64,000 bases of DNA from Streptomyces luomodiensis (GTDB lineage Bacteria > Actinomycetota > Actinomycetes > Streptomycetales > Streptomycetaceae): assembly GCF_031679605.1 (NCBI RefSeq), contig NZ_CP117522.1:4836001-4900000 (forward strand), in the 5' to 3' direction. This document shows, piece after piece, positions 50,230 to 62,137 of this stretch (position 1 is the stretch's first letter; each line of letters starts with the position of its first letter). Made by a program: the position numbers and the translations under genes. The notes under the pieces are model-generated. The model was not told the DNA's origin. It did no database searches and saw only the letters and a list, made by a program, of their open reading frames with translations.

Positions 50230-51651
50230 CTACCCGATCCCCGTCGGGCGCCGCCGCCAGTGCCCGGTGGCCTGTTCGAAGGCGTGGCCGACCTGGAGGA
50301 CCGCGAAGTCCGCCCGGTGCGGTCCGACGATCTGCAGCCCGACCGGAAGCCCGCCGGGGGTGAACCCGGCCGGCACGGACAGCGCCGGGCTGCCGGTCAC
50401 GCTGATCAGATACGCCGAGCGCATCCAGTCCAGATAGTCGTCCATGGCCACCCCGGCGACCTCCGTCGGGTACTCGATGCCGACGTCGAACGGCACCACC
50501 TGGCTGACCGGGAGCAGCAGCACGTCATAGCGGCCGAAGAACTCCCGGACCCGGTGGTATAGCTGGGTGTGCAGCACCTCGGCGCGGGCGACGTCCGGGC
50601 CGGTGAGCTTGCGCCCCGCCTCGGCGTTCTCCCGGATGGTCCGCTTCAGCCCCTCGGGGTGGCGGTCCATGAGCGGGCCGAAGGCGACCTCGAACATCGA
50701 GGCGCGCAGCGTCCGGAAGACCTCGTCGGCCTCGGTCAGATCCGGGCAGGCCCGCTCCACGACGCAGCCGAGGCCGGTGAAGACCTCCACCGCCGATTCG
50801 ACCGCCGCGGCCACCTCGGGCTGCACCGGCACCAGCCCCCCGAGATCCGGCGACCAGGCCACCCGCAGCCCCGTCAGATCGCGGTCGAGGGGGCGGGCGA
50901 AGCGGGCGCCGGGCTCCTCCAGGGCGATCGGCGACCGTGCGTCGGGTCCGGCGATGGCGGACAGCAGCAGGGCGGTGTCGGCCACGGTGCGGGCCATCGG
51001 CCCCTTGACGCCGAGGGTGCTCCAGGCGTCCGCGGCGGGCCAGTTGGGGACCCGTCCGGGCGACGGGCGCAGACCCACGACATTGCAGAACGAGGCCGGG
51101 TTGCGCAGCGAGCCGCCGGTGTCGCTGCCGTCCGCTATCGGGATCATGCCGGAGGCCAGCGCGGCCGCCGCGCCCCCGCTGCTGCCACCCGCGCTGAGCC
51201 CCAGGGCGTACGGGTTGTGGGTGGCGCCGAAGATGGGGTTGAAGGTGTGCGAACCGGCCCCGAACTCCGGCACGTTGGTCTTGCCGATGGTGATCGCACC
51301 GGCGGCCCGGATCCGTTCGACCACCAGATCGTCCCGGTCGGGTACGCCGTCGGCGAGCGGCGAGCCATGGCTGGTGCGGATGCCCGCGGTCTCGTGGAGG
51401 TCCTTGTGGGCGATGGGCAGCCCGTGCAGCGGCCCGAGCTCCTCCCCGGCCGCGATCCGCTCATCGGCCTCCGCGGCGGCCTCCCGGGCCCGCTCCGCGA
51501 CCAGGGTGACGATCGCGTTGACGGCGGGGTTGACCCGTTCGATACGGGCCAGATGGGCCTCGAGCAACTCGCGGGCGGACAGCTCGCGGGTGCGCAGCAG
51601 GTCGCTAAGTTCCAGCGCGGTCCTGAAGCAGAGATCGTCATCCGTCGTCAC
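50230..51651 (-). CDS. Amidase-signature-family amidase
   Basis: 473 residues. The Ser-cisSer-Lys triad is visible: Lys in LPIAHKDLHET (about 75), the glycine/serine-rich signature GLSAGGSSGGAAAALASG with GSDTGGSLRNPASFC after it (nucleophile serine in GGSLRNP). It hydrolyses an unknown amide. GTG at 51651 (TTDDDLCFRTALELS) is preferred; an ATG pair at 51687 would add 12 residues. It is followed by a DadA-like gene, so D-amino acid or peptide catabolism is possible. Confidence 0.9.
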   Translation of the reverse strand: MTTDDDLCFRTALELSDLLRTRELSARELLEAHLARIERVNPAVNAIVTLVAERAREAAAEADERIAAGEELGPLHGLPIAHKDLHETAGIRTSHGSPLADGVPDRDDLVVERIRAAGAITIGKTNVPEFGAGSHTFNPIFGATHNPYALGLSAGGSSGGAAAALASGMIPIADGSDTGGSLRNPASFCNVVGLRPSPGRVPNWPAADAWSTLGVKGPMARTVADTALLLSAIAGPDARSPIALEEPGARFARPLDRDLTGLRVAWSPDLGGLVPVQPEVAAAVESAVEVFTGLGCVVERACPDLTEADEVFRTLRASMFEVAFGPLMDRHPEGLKRTIRENAEAGRKLTGPDVARAEVLHTQLYHRVREFFGRYDVLLLPVSQVVPFDVGIEYPTEVAGVAMDDYLDWMRSAYLISVTGSPALSVPAGFTPGGLPVGLQIVGPHRADFAVLQVGHAFEQATGHWRRRPTGIG

Positions 51652-51811
51652 GGTCGCTCGCCTTCCTACTTCCTCGGTGGTCATCACTGCACGCGGATCT
51701 CCCGCCGCCGGATTCCGGCATCCGCACCGGGCAGCTGGTGTCGCGGGCGGAACCCATGGTTCGGGAAGCGGCCGGGCAGGGGAAGGGCATCGCGGCCGGG
51801 GCCCACAAGCG

Positions 51812-51849
51812 GCCGCCCCGCCTCGTCCCGGTGGACAAGGCGGGGCGGC
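51812..51849 (-). terminator. Hairpin after geosmin synthase
   Basis: GCCGCCCCGCCT pairs with AGGCGGGGCGGC, 12 bp with a 14-base loop. It lies about 90 bases past the geosmin synthase stop and before the amidase gene on the same strand. Confidence 0.65.
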
Positions 51850-51900
51850 GGCCTGCGGCGAGGTCCTGACGGCCTGAGGCCCTTACGGACCGAGCGAGCC

Positions 51901-54519
<2,619 letters not shown>

Positions 54520-55740
54520 TCAGGTACGGCCCCGTCGGCCCACGGCCCCGTCGGCACCGGCACCAGAACCGGCACCAGAACCGAGACGGCCGCCGACACG
54601 GCCGCCGACACCGGCACCGACACCGGCACCGCCGTCGGGCCGCCCGGTCGGCCGGAAGGCCCATTCCATGCGCGGCTCCATCGCGAAGCGGAACATCCGC
54701 TGGACGGGCGGGCTGCACAAGGCGGTCACCACGGCCGCCCCCACGGCCGTCACCGCGATCTCCCCCAACGGCCGGTGCAGCCACGGGTGGTCGTACCAGT
54801 CCCAGAAGCGGGAGCCCTTGGCGAGGAAGCCGTGCAGCAGATAGCCGTACAGCGTCCCGGCGCCGAGCACCGTGAACCACATCCGGCGCCGGGGCACCCA
54901 GGCGAGGAAGCACACGGCGAGCACCATGGAGCAGCCGAAGAGGGCGAACGTCATCACCGCCCCGACCCACCACGGCGCACCCAGCTCCTCCGCGCTGTCC
55001 ATGCGGTAGAACCACGCCGGGTTCATCCGCGGCACGGCCCAGTAGGCGAAGACCACCGCGGCGGCGGCCACCGGCACCGACAGCCATCTGACCTCGCGCC
55101 GCCGCACCATCTCGAAGTGCTCCGGCCGCATCTGCGACCCCAGAACGAAGAACGGCAGGAACTGGAGCACCCGCTGGAGATCCAGATCGTCACCGATCTC
55201 CGGCGAACAGGTGGCGAGCGCGGCGACGGAGAGCGCCACCGGCACCGGCCACCGCACGATCCGCCACAGCGGCGTGGTCAGCCGCCAGACGAAGAGCGCG
55301 ATCAGAAACCAGGTCAGGTACCAGGGGTCGAGCAGGCTGATCGGATAGGACGGATCGTCGCCCGCCCACCGCTTGAAGAAGGTGTACGCGACCTCGAAGA
55401 GGACGTAGGGGACGGCGACACCGGTGATCAGGCGCTTGAGACGGTCCGGCCGGAGGTCGAAACTCCGCGAGAAGTACCCGGAGATGAGGATGAACACCGG
55501 CATATGGAGCGTGTAGACGGTCATGTAGAGCGCGGACGCCGCTCTGCTGCCGCCCCTCAGGGGCTCCCACGCGTGCCCCATCGCGACCAGCACGATCGCC
55601 AGGTACTTGGCGTTGTCGAAGAACGCGTCACGCTGTTTCGGCACACGGGACGCGGCCGAAGCCTCCACAGGGGCCGCAGCCGCCTCGGAGGGCGGGGCCG
55701 CCGGTGCTCGTCGCGCGGGCAATAAGGACGAGATGTTCAT
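54520..55740 (-). CDS. Membrane acyltransferase family protein
   Basis: 406 residues with about ten membrane helices, acyltransferase-3/fucose 4-O-acetylase-like. The early motif is FFDNAKYLAIVLVAMGHAWEPL (His in the membrane, the presumed catalytic base), then YTLHMPVFILISGYFS and a final LLHGFLAKGSRFWDW. The C-terminal tail is Gly/Ala/Val-rich repeats. Start ATG at 55740, with GGAGG 9 bases before. It could acetylate an exported glycan. Next to geoA but terminating independently. Confidence 0.85.
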   Translation of the reverse strand: MNISSLLPARRAPAAPPSEAAAAPVEASAASRVPKQRDAFFDNAKYLAIVLVAMGHAWEPLRGGSRAASALYMTVYTLHMPVFILISGYFSRSFDLRPDRLKRLITGVAVPYVLFEVAYTFFKRWAGDDPSYPISLLDPWYLTWFLIALFVWRLTTPLWRIVRWPVPVALSVAALATCSPEIGDDLDLQRVLQFLPFFVLGSQMRPEHFEMVRRREVRWLSVPVAAAAVVFAYWAVPRMNPAWFYRMDSAEELGAPWWVGAVMTFALFGCSMVLAVCFLAWVPRRRMWFTVLGAGTLYGYLLHGFLAKGSRFWDWYDHPWLHRPLGEIAVTAVGAAVVTALCSPPVQRMFRFAMEPRMEWAFRPTGRPDGGAGVGAGVGGRVGGRLGSGAGSGAGADGAVGRRGRT

Positions 55741-56008
55741 CACATACAGCCTCCGGGGGAACCTGCGGGGACGATCCCGACTCTTCCTAGGTTTGGGCGG
55801 AGGATTGCGGAGTGGAACATTCCACGCACCATAGTGGTCGCCGCCGAACCGCGCCGAAGAAGGCTCAGCCCTCGCGTACGAGGGTTTACGGCCGGCCCAG
55901 CGCATCCGTCACCTCCTCGACCGGGGAACTTCTCCGACCCTGCGGGCAGTTCAGAGAGTGACAAAGAGGGCCGATCCATCCAGCTTCGACCGGCCCCGCC
56001 TGCTAACT

Positions 56009-56024
56009 TCTACACAGCTGTAGA
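56009..56024. promoter_or_regulatory. Inverted repeat TCTACA-N4-TGTAGA upstream of terB-like gene
   Basis: The same palindrome as 5309-5324, spacer CAGC, again with AACT in front, ending 32 bases before the ATG at 56057. The two sites differ only in the spacer and outer flanks. Confidence 0.7.
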
Positions 56025-56056
56025 TGCTAACCAACGAACCTGTGAATGGAGTGGCC

Positions 56057-56512
56057 ATGGCCCTGTGGGACCGCATCAAGGAATCCGCCCAGACGATGCA
56101 GAGTCAGCTCGAGGCGAAGAAGAACGACTTGAAGAGCGGCGCGTTCCGCGATGCGAGCATGGCGATGTGTGCGCTGGTGGCGGCGGCGGACGGCTCGATC
56201 GACCCGGCCGAGCGGCAGCGCGTCGCCCAGCTGATCGCCACCAATGAGGTGTTGCAGAACTTCCCGGCCGACGACCTCCAGCGGCGCTTCAACGACTACC
56301 TCAACAAGCTCATCACCGACTTCGACTTCGGCAAGGTGAGCGTGTTGCAGGAGATCGCCAAGGCCAAGAAGAAGCCGGCCGAGGCGCGCGCCGTGATCCA
56401 GATCGGCATCGTCATCGGCGGCGCCGACGGCGACTTCGACAAGACCGAGCAGGCCGTGGTCCGCGAGGCGTGCTACACGCTGGAGCTTCCCCCGGCCGAG
56501 TTCGACCTGTAA
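56057..56512 (+). CDS. TerB family tellurite-resistance protein
   Basis: 151 residues. TerB fold signature: MCALVAAADGSIDPAERQRVAQLI (acidic metal-binding loop) and IGIVIGGADGDFDKTEQAVV. TerB proteins act with TerC/TerD in stress responses. Start ATG at 56057 with GGAG upstream. No other ter gene lies nearby, but the promoter shares its palindrome with the distant terD. Confidence 0.92.
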   Translation: MALWDRIKESAQTMQSQLEAKKNDLKSGAFRDASMAMCALVAAADGSIDPAERQRVAQLIATNEVLQNFPADDLQRRFNDYLNKLITDFDFGKVSVLQEIAKAKKKPAEARAVIQIGIVIGGADGDFDKTEQAVVREACYTLELPPAEFDL

Positions 56513-56603
56513 GCCGCTCCGCGCACGCGCCCCCTTCCGCGCGCCGACCGGCGTCCACAGCCGCCGGTCGGCCGGGACGCCGCGTCGACCGTCGCGGCCG
56601 GCC

Positions 56604-57551
56604 CTACAGCGGGGTCGCGGCATGCAGGACGAGTACCAGGGCGACCGCCGCGTTCGCCGAGGAGACGGCGGACGCGGCCGTGCCCACCGCGGCGACCCAC
56701 AGGGCCAGCCCCGCGGCCGTCCAGGTCGGCGGCCAGGGCCGGGACGGCGGCACCGGGCCCAGCAGCGCCGCGACCCTGCGCGGCACCGGCCCCGGCGCGG
56801 CGATCCCGGCGAGCGTCGGGCCCGGCGTGCCCTGGGAGACCAGGGCGGCCTTGCCGACCGCCAGGGCCATCACCCGGCGGTCGCCGACCTCCCGGGCCGC
56901 CTCCTCGTCCGCCCAGCGCTCGGCGCAGTAGTCCACCGCGGCCCGTAGGGGCCGCAGCAGCGGATTGGCCCGCGCCGCGAGCTGCGCGGTCAGCAGATGG
57001 CGGTGGTGGTGCGCGGTCAGGTGGGCGCGCTCATGCGCGATCAGGGCCCGGCGCTCGCGGGGGCTGAGGCTGTCCAGCATCCCGGTGGAGACGACGATCC
57101 GGCCCGGTTTCCCCGTCCGTCCGGAAGTCCCGGGCAGCGCGTAGGCGTACGCCTTGTCGTCGGGCAGCACCGCGACCGGCGACTCCGGCAGTCCGGCGAG
57201 CGCGAGCTGAGCGCTGCGCCGTACCCGTCCATGGCGCAGCCAGGTGGCCGTACAGGCGACGGCCACCGCCGCCAGCGCGCCGATCGCCGCCTTCCCGGCC
57301 ACCACGTCGTAGGGCACCGCCGCCCGTACCTCGGGGTCCGACCAGCTGTCCGGCAGCGGGTTGCCCGGCAGCTGTGCCGTACCGACGACCATCAGCAGCC
57401 CCAGGCACAGCGTGGAGCACACCGCGAGGACGGCGCCCACGAGGGTCAGCAGCCGGGTGGCGGTGCGCGGGTGGAGATGCTGCTCGGCGAGCCGGGCGAT
57501 CGGCAGCGCCGTTAAGGGCAGAACCAGCGGGAGGAAGACGAAGACGCCCAT
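56604..57551 (-). CDS. M56 family (BlaR1/MecR1-like) membrane metallopeptidase
   Basis: 315 residues. Hydrophobic helices at both ends and a zinc protease motif HERAH (HExxH, about 165-169) followed by DYCAERWADEEA. No penicillin-binding sensor domain is present. It starts 3 bases past the BlaI-like gene stop, so the pair is an operon. In Streptomyces such pairs respond to cell-wall stress; the signal here is unknown. Confidence 0.88.
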   Translation of the reverse strand: MGVFVFLPLVLPLTALPIARLAEQHLHPRTATRLLTLVGAVLAVCSTLCLGLLMVVGTAQLPGNPLPDSWSDPEVRAAVPYDVVAGKAAIGALAAVAVACTATWLRHGRVRRSAQLALAGLPESPVAVLPDDKAYAYALPGTSGRTGKPGRIVVSTGMLDSLSPRERRALIAHERAHLTAHHHRHLLTAQLAARANPLLRPLRAAVDYCAERWADEEAAREVGDRRVMALAVGKAALVSQGTPGPTLAGIAAPGPVPRRVAALLGPVPPSRPWPPTWTAAGLALWVAAVGTAASAVSSANAAVALVLVLHAATPL

Positions 57552-57554
57552 CGG

Positions 57555-57968
57555 TCAGTCCTCCGGCTCCTCCGCCACGTCGCTCAGCAGGTCGCGCAGC
57601 AGCCGCTCGTCATCCTGGGTCAGTCCGGTCACAAAGCTGGCCAGAACCGCCTCGCGGTCGTCCTGGCCGTCCAGCACCCGGCGCATCCGCAGCGCCGCGA
57701 GCCCCGCCTCGTCCGACGCCGCCCGCCAGACGAAGGAGCGGCCCGCGCGTTCGCGGGTCACGGCCTGCTTGGCGTGCAGCCGGGACAGGATGGTCATGAC
57801 CGTGGTGTAGGCGAGCTCTCCCTCGATCCGCTCCTGCACCCATGCGGCGGTCACCGGCCCCGGCGCCCGGCGCAGCGCCGCGAGCACCTGCGCCTCCAGT
57901 TCGCCCTGGCCACGCCGACGGGGGCGGCGGGGCCAGCCGGGCCCGCCGGTCCGGTCGTGGTCCGTCAC
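57555..57968 (-). CDS. BlaI/MecI/CopY family transcriptional repressor
   Basis: 137 residues. Winged helix about 20-90 (GELEAQVLAALRRAPGPVTAAWVQERIEGELAYTTVMTILSRLHAK) and a dimerisation helix at the C-terminus. The GTG at 57968 has GGAAGGAG in front. It is cotranscribed with the M56 peptidase, which would inactivate it by cleavage. No beta-lactamase gene is beside it. Confidence 0.9.
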   Translation of the reverse strand: MTDHDRTGGPGWPRRPRRRGQGELEAQVLAALRRAPGPVTAAWVQERIEGELAYTTVMTILSRLHAKQAVTRERAGRSFVWRAASDEAGLAALRMRRVLDGQDDREAVLASFVTGLTQDDERLLRDLLSDVAEEPED

Positions 57969-58316
57969 ACCGTCTCCTTCCACGCCGCACGCGCCCGGCG
58001 CGCGGCGCTCCATCGTAACGAGCGGCCTGGGTGCGGGCGCGCGGTCGGGCGGTCGGGCGGTCGCCCCTTTGGCCCGGCTGTACGCGCGGGCACAGGCCGC
58101 CTCGCCCATGCTGAGCGGGGGGACCGATCCGAGCTGTGGAAAGCAGGGCCCCGCATGAGGCTTGTCCGGTGACGGCGTGGTGCTGGCGCCCCGGTTCCAG
58201 GGGCGGATCGTGATCGTGGGCGCCTCGCCGGCCGGTCCGCGGGCCGCCGCGGTCCCGGCCGACGTCCCGGGCCCCTCGCTGTCCGGACAACGGACCCGGA
58301 AGGAACTCACTCAGCC
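57969..58316. promoter_or_regulatory. Divergent region between blaI-like gene and P450
   Basis: About 350 bases with no supported ORF. Neither TACA...TGTA palindromes nor other clear operators could be picked out. It must contain promoters of both divergent genes. Confidence 0.4.
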
Positions 58317-59567
58317 ATGACGCAGACGCAAGGCTCGCTCGTGCGGCAGATCACCGACTACGCCCATCGTGCCGACCCGTACCCGATCTACGCCGAGCTG
58401 CGCAAGACGCCCGTGGCGCACGACGAGGGGGGTCCGTACATCGTCTCCACCTACTGGGAGATCCACGGTCTGCTGCACGACCCCCGGCTCAGCTCCGACG
58501 CGCGCAATCTGGACCCGCGGACCGCGCCGGAGCTGATCGAGGCGGACGAGACGGGGCTGCCGCCCAGCTTCCTGAAGCTCGACCCACCCGAGCACGACCG
58601 GCTGCGCCGACTCGCGATGGCACCCTTCGGCCCGCCGCACACCCCGCGCCGGCTCCACACCATGCGCGGTGAACTCACCCGGATCGTCGGCGAGCTCATC
58701 GACGGCTTCGAGGGCCGGGACCGGATCGATCTCGTCGACCACTTCTCGTACCCGTTCCCGGTCACCGTGATCTGCCGGCTGCTCGGGGTGGACCGCGAGG
58801 ACGAGGCGCGCTTCCACAGCTGGGCCGGCGCCCTCGCCACCGGCCTCGACCCCGATCCGGACGCGGACGCCGCCGAGCGGCAGCGGACCACCCGGCAGGC
58901 CCGTACGGAGCTGGCGGGGTATCTGTCCGAGCTGATCGAGAAGCGCCGCCGCTCCCCCGGTGACGACATGCTCTCCGCCCTGGTCGGCGGGCAGGGTCCG
59001 GAGGAGGGGATGAGCCGTACGGAGCTGCTGAGCACCGCGGCGCTGCTGCTGGTGGCGGGGCACGAGACCACCGTCAACCTGATCACCAACGGCATGCTGA
59101 CCCTGCTGCGCAACCCCGATGTGCTCAGCCGGCTGCGCGCGGACCCCCATCTGGTCGTCCCGCTGGTGGAGGAGCTGCTGCGGTTCGATCCGCCGGTGCA
59201 GATGCTTCCCCAGCGCACCCCGCTCTCGGAGATCGACATCGCGGGCGTGACCATCCCCGAGGGGGCGCCCGTCTGGCTGCTGCTGGCCTCGGGCAATCGC
59301 GATCCGCAGCGCTTCCCCGACCCCGACCGGTTCGATCCGCAGCGCAGGGACAACCAGCACCTGGGCTTCGGCAGCGGTGTCCACAGCTGCTTCGGCGCAC
59401 CGCTGGCCCGGCTGGAGGCGCAGATCGCGCTGACCGAACTGGCCCGCCGGCTGGACCGGCCCCGGCTGCTGGAGGACCCGCCGACCTACCGGCGCAACGC
59501 GGTGCTGCGCGGCCCGCGGCACCTGCCACTCGCCTTCGAGGGACTGCGGCCGAACGGGTCCCGGTGA
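58317..59567 (+). CDS. Cytochrome P450
   Basis: 416 residues. Haem loop FGSGVHSCFGAPLARLE (axial Cys at about 358), I-helix AGHETT (about 247-252) and ExxR in EELLRFDPP. A canonical bacterial type, unlike the first P450 whose I-helix is GGLETT. ATG at 58317 follows GGAAGGAA. Substrate unknown, no redox partner adjacent. Its stop is the first of the 24-bp repeats. Confidence 0.94.
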   Translation: MTQTQGSLVRQITDYAHRADPYPIYAELRKTPVAHDEGGPYIVSTYWEIHGLLHDPRLSSDARNLDPRTAPELIEADETGLPPSFLKLDPPEHDRLRRLAMAPFGPPHTPRRLHTMRGELTRIVGELIDGFEGRDRIDLVDHFSYPFPVTVICRLLGVDREDEARFHSWAGALATGLDPDPDADAAERQRTTRQARTELAGYLSELIEKRRRSPGDDMLSALVGGQGPEEGMSRTELLSTAALLLVAGHETTVNLITNGMLTLLRNPDVLSRLRADPHLVVPLVEELLRFDPPVQMLPQRTPLSEIDIAGVTIPEGAPVWLLLASGNRDPQRFPDPDRFDPQRRDNQHLGFGSGVHSCFGAPLARLEAQIALTELARRLDRPRLLEDPPTYRRNAVLRGPRHLPLAFEGLRPNGSR

Positions 59568-59660
59568 CGCGGTTCGCCGTGCGCGGGGTGACGGGGTTCG
59601 CCGTGCGCGGGGTGACGGGGTTCGCCGTGCGCGGGGTGACGGGGTTCACCACGCGCGGGG
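59565..59660. repeat. 24-bp tandem repeat across the P450 stop codon
   Basis: Four copies of GTGACGGGGTTCGCCGTGCG plus CGGG, starting with the stop TGA of the P450 gene. The last is diverged (CACCACG). Each unit has TGA in the same register. Confidence 0.88.
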
Positions 59661-59714
59661 CGTTCACCCTGGCCGGAACGCGGACCCGCTCGTCCCAGCC
59701 CGCGACCGGGGCGT

Positions 59715-61319
59715 TCACCGTGGGCGGAACGCGGGCCCGGTCGTCCCGGCCGCGTCCTTCCGATCCGTATCCCTCCCGGCCGCGTCCCTCTCGGCCCGGA
59801 CGGCGATGTTCCGGGCCATTCCGCCGAAGACGAGGGCGTGGAAGGGCGCGACCGACCACCAGTAGAGGTGCCCGCCGAGGCCGCGCGGATGGAACAGCGC
59901 CCGCTGCCGGTACACCGCCCCGCCCCGCGCGTCCCGGTCGACCGCCATCTCCAGCCAGGCCGGCCCCGGCAGTCGCATCTCGGCCCGGAGCCGCAGCAGC
60001 CGGGGCGGCAGGACCTCCTCCACCCGCCAGAAGTCGAGGCTGTCGCCCACCCTGAGCCGCGCCGCGTCCCGGCGGCCCCGGCGCAGCCCGACGCCGCCCA
60101 CCAGGGTGTCGATCCAGCCGCGCAACGCCCAGGCGAGCGGCAGCGAGTACCAGCCGTTCTCACCGCCGATCCCCTCCACCACCCGCCAGACGTCCTCCGG
60201 CGAGGCGTCCACCGCGCGCTCGCGACGGTCCTGGTAGAGGCTGCCGCCCGCCCAGTCGGGGTCGGTGGGCAGCGGATCGCTGGGCGCGCCGGGGGTGGCG
60301 GCGGAGGACCAGCGGGTGGCCACGTCCGCGTCGCGGATCCGCCGCAGGGCCAGCTCCAGCGCCTGATCCACCCCGAGCGGCCCGCCCGGCGGATCCGGCA
60401 CATGGTGCGCGAGGTCCCGTTCGGCGCACACCACTTCATGGCGCAGCGACTCCACCAGCGGGCGGGCGATGGCGCCCGGCACGGGCGTGACCAGGCCGAC
60501 CCACAGACTGGACAGCCCGGGGGTGAGCACCGGAACCGGTGCGATGAGGCGCCGCCGCAGCCCGGTCACGGCCGCGTACCGCCGCATCATGTCGCGGTAG
60601 GTGAGGACGTCGGGGCCGCCGATGTCGAAGGCCCGGTGCACCTCGTCCGGCAGCGTGGCGCAGCCCACCAGCAGGCGCAGCACATCACGGACGGCGATCG
60701 GCTGGGTACGGGTGCGCACCCAGCGGGGCGTCACCATGACCGGCAGCCGCTCGGTGAGGTAGCGCAGCATCTCGAACGAGGCCGAGCCCGAGCCGATGAT
60801 CACACCGGCCCGCAGCACGGCCGTCGGCACCCCGGAGTCCAGCAGCACCCGGCCCACCTCGGCCCGGGACCGCAGATGGGGCGACAGCTCGCGTTCGGGG
60901 ACGCCGTACGGGGTGAGCCCGCCGAGGTAGACGATCCGGCGCACCCCGGCGGCCCGCGCCCGCCTCCCGAAGATCCGGGCGGCACGGCGGTCGGTCTCCT
61001 CGAAGCCGGGTCCGGTGCCCAGCGCGTGCACCAGGTAGTACGCGACGTCCACGCCCTCCATGGCGGCGCGCAGCGACTCCTCGTCGGTCACATCTCCGCG
61101 TACGGTCTCCACCCGCCCCGCCCAGGGGTGGTCGCGCAGCTTCTCGGGCGAACGGGCCACACACCGCACCTGGTGCCCCGCCGCCAGCAGCTCGGGCACC
61201 AGCCTGCCGCCGATATAGCCGGTGGCCCCGGTGACCAGGCAGCGGCGCGGCTCCGGCGCACGGCCCGGCTCCGGCGCGCGGTCCGGCTCCGCATCCGGTG
61301 GACGCTGGGGAACGGCCAT
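59715..61319 (-). CDS. NAD(P)-binding (SDR-like) protein with DUF2867 domain
   Basis: 534 residues. The N-terminal Rossmann domain starts CLVTGATGYIGGRLVPELLAAG with GDVTDEESL and the Y in RRIVYLGGLTPYG (atypical SDR/NmrA class). The C-terminal about 170 residues are DUF2867 (DAGGLSYxxR-like, GENGWYSLPLAWALRGWIDTL). ATG at 61319 replaces a longer arginine/glycine frame. Function unknown; a redox sensor or lipid-linked role is possible. Convergent with the P450 gene. Confidence 0.9.
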   Translation of the reverse strand: MAVPQRPPDAEPDRAPEPGRAPEPRRCLVTGATGYIGGRLVPELLAAGHQVRCVARSPEKLRDHPWAGRVETVRGDVTDEESLRAAMEGVDVAYYLVHALGTGPGFEETDRRAARIFGRRARAAGVRRIVYLGGLTPYGVPERELSPHLRSRAEVGRVLLDSGVPTAVLRAGVIIGSGSASFEMLRYLTERLPVMVTPRWVRTRTQPIAVRDVLRLLVGCATLPDEVHRAFDIGGPDVLTYRDMMRRYAAVTGLRRRLIAPVPVLTPGLSSLWVGLVTPVPGAIARPLVESLRHEVVCAERDLAHHVPDPPGGPLGVDQALELALRRIRDADVATRWSSAATPGAPSDPLPTDPDWAGGSLYQDRRERAVDASPEDVWRVVEGIGGENGWYSLPLAWALRGWIDTLVGGVGLRRGRRDAARLRVGDSLDFWRVEEVLPPRLLRLRAEMRLPGPAWLEMAVDRDARGGAVYRQRALFHPRGLGGHLYWWSVAPFHALVFGGMARNIAVRAERDAAGRDTDRKDAAGTTGPAFRPR

Positions 61320-61703
61320 GAGCCCATGGTGCGCGGGCAGGACAAAACCTGCGAGGTGGGCTCCCTTCGGCGGCATTGTCCGTATCAGGTGTTTGGAGGT
61401 CGCTCTCCGGTCTCCCCGACCTTCGAGCCTCTCAGCCCGGCCATCTAGAAGACATTCCGGGGGACTGACGTCCTCTGTCCTGAATGTCTCTCCGGTCGAG
61501 CTCCCTCGCTCGCCCCGCAGGCTGTTATTTACGTTACTCCGACCCCCCTTGAGCGCCTAGACCCTTTCGCGTATTTTTTCCATTTTTCTGAGCGCTGTAG
61601 GTGCAGTGCCGGAGCAGTGTGGGAGCACTGTGGGAGCGGGCCCCCGCCCGGCACTCCCGCGCCTTGGCTGCGCCGGAAGGCGCTTGCCCGGTAGGCTTTC
61701 CGT
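61320..61703. other. Non-coding region with hairpin and AT-rich stretch
   Basis: 384 bases without a supported ORF. AGACATTC (61450-61457) pairs with GAATGTCT (61482-61489) with an inner GGGGGAC/GTCCTC stem. Further on, TATTTTTTCCATTTTTCT (about 61573-61590) is one of the most AT-rich runs in the chromosomal part and may be a promoter or terminator tail. Small RNA coding is possible but not shown. Confidence 0.45.
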
Positions 61704-62003
61704 GTGATCTTCAAGCGCATCGGAAACGGTCGGCCCTATCCCGACCACGGCCGGGAAAGCACCCGCCAGTGGGCGGATGTCGCCCCACGCCCGGTACGTC
61801 TTGACCAGTTGGTCACGACGAAGCAGCAGCTCGATCTGGAGACGCTGCTCGCGGAGGACTCGACGTTCTACGGGGACCTCTTCGCCCATGTCGTGAAGTG
61901 GCAGGGCGACCTCTATCTGGAGGACGGGCTGCACCGCGCGGTGCGCGCCGCACTCCAGCAGCGCCAGGTGCTGCACGCGCGCGTCCTGGAGCTCGAGGGC
62001 TGA
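61704..62003 (+). CDS. Conserved actinobacterial protein, VapB-type antitoxin-like
   Basis: 99 residues, start GTG at 61704. Conserved-looking sequence with MIFKRIGNGRPYPDHG at the start and FYGDLFAHVVKWQGDLYLEDGLHRAVRAAL. Streptomyces homologues are annotated as VapB-family antitoxins, but no toxin gene is beside it, and it occurs next to upp and a LytR_C gene, so a housekeeping role is as likely. Confidence 0.7.
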   Translation: MIFKRIGNGRPYPDHGRESTRQWADVAPRPVRLDQLVTTKQQLDLETLLAEDSTFYGDLFAHVVKWQGDLYLEDGLHRAVRAALQQRQVLHARVLELEG

Positions 62004-62137
62004 CCGCGCCCGCGCCGCCCCTGGCGACCGATCGCCGCCGACCGGCTTCGATCTTTCTTGACCCTTTCGGGTTGCTCTGAGCACCAACCATTGATCATTT
62101 AGTAGGCATCGCCACCAGCCCGCACTACGCTGCGCAC

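Noticed and set aside
59565..59660. CRISPR array
   Set aside because: Units are contiguous 24-bp copies without spacers, and no cas genes are present. The same holds for the repeats at 1979, 18304, 42117, 50127 and 51901.
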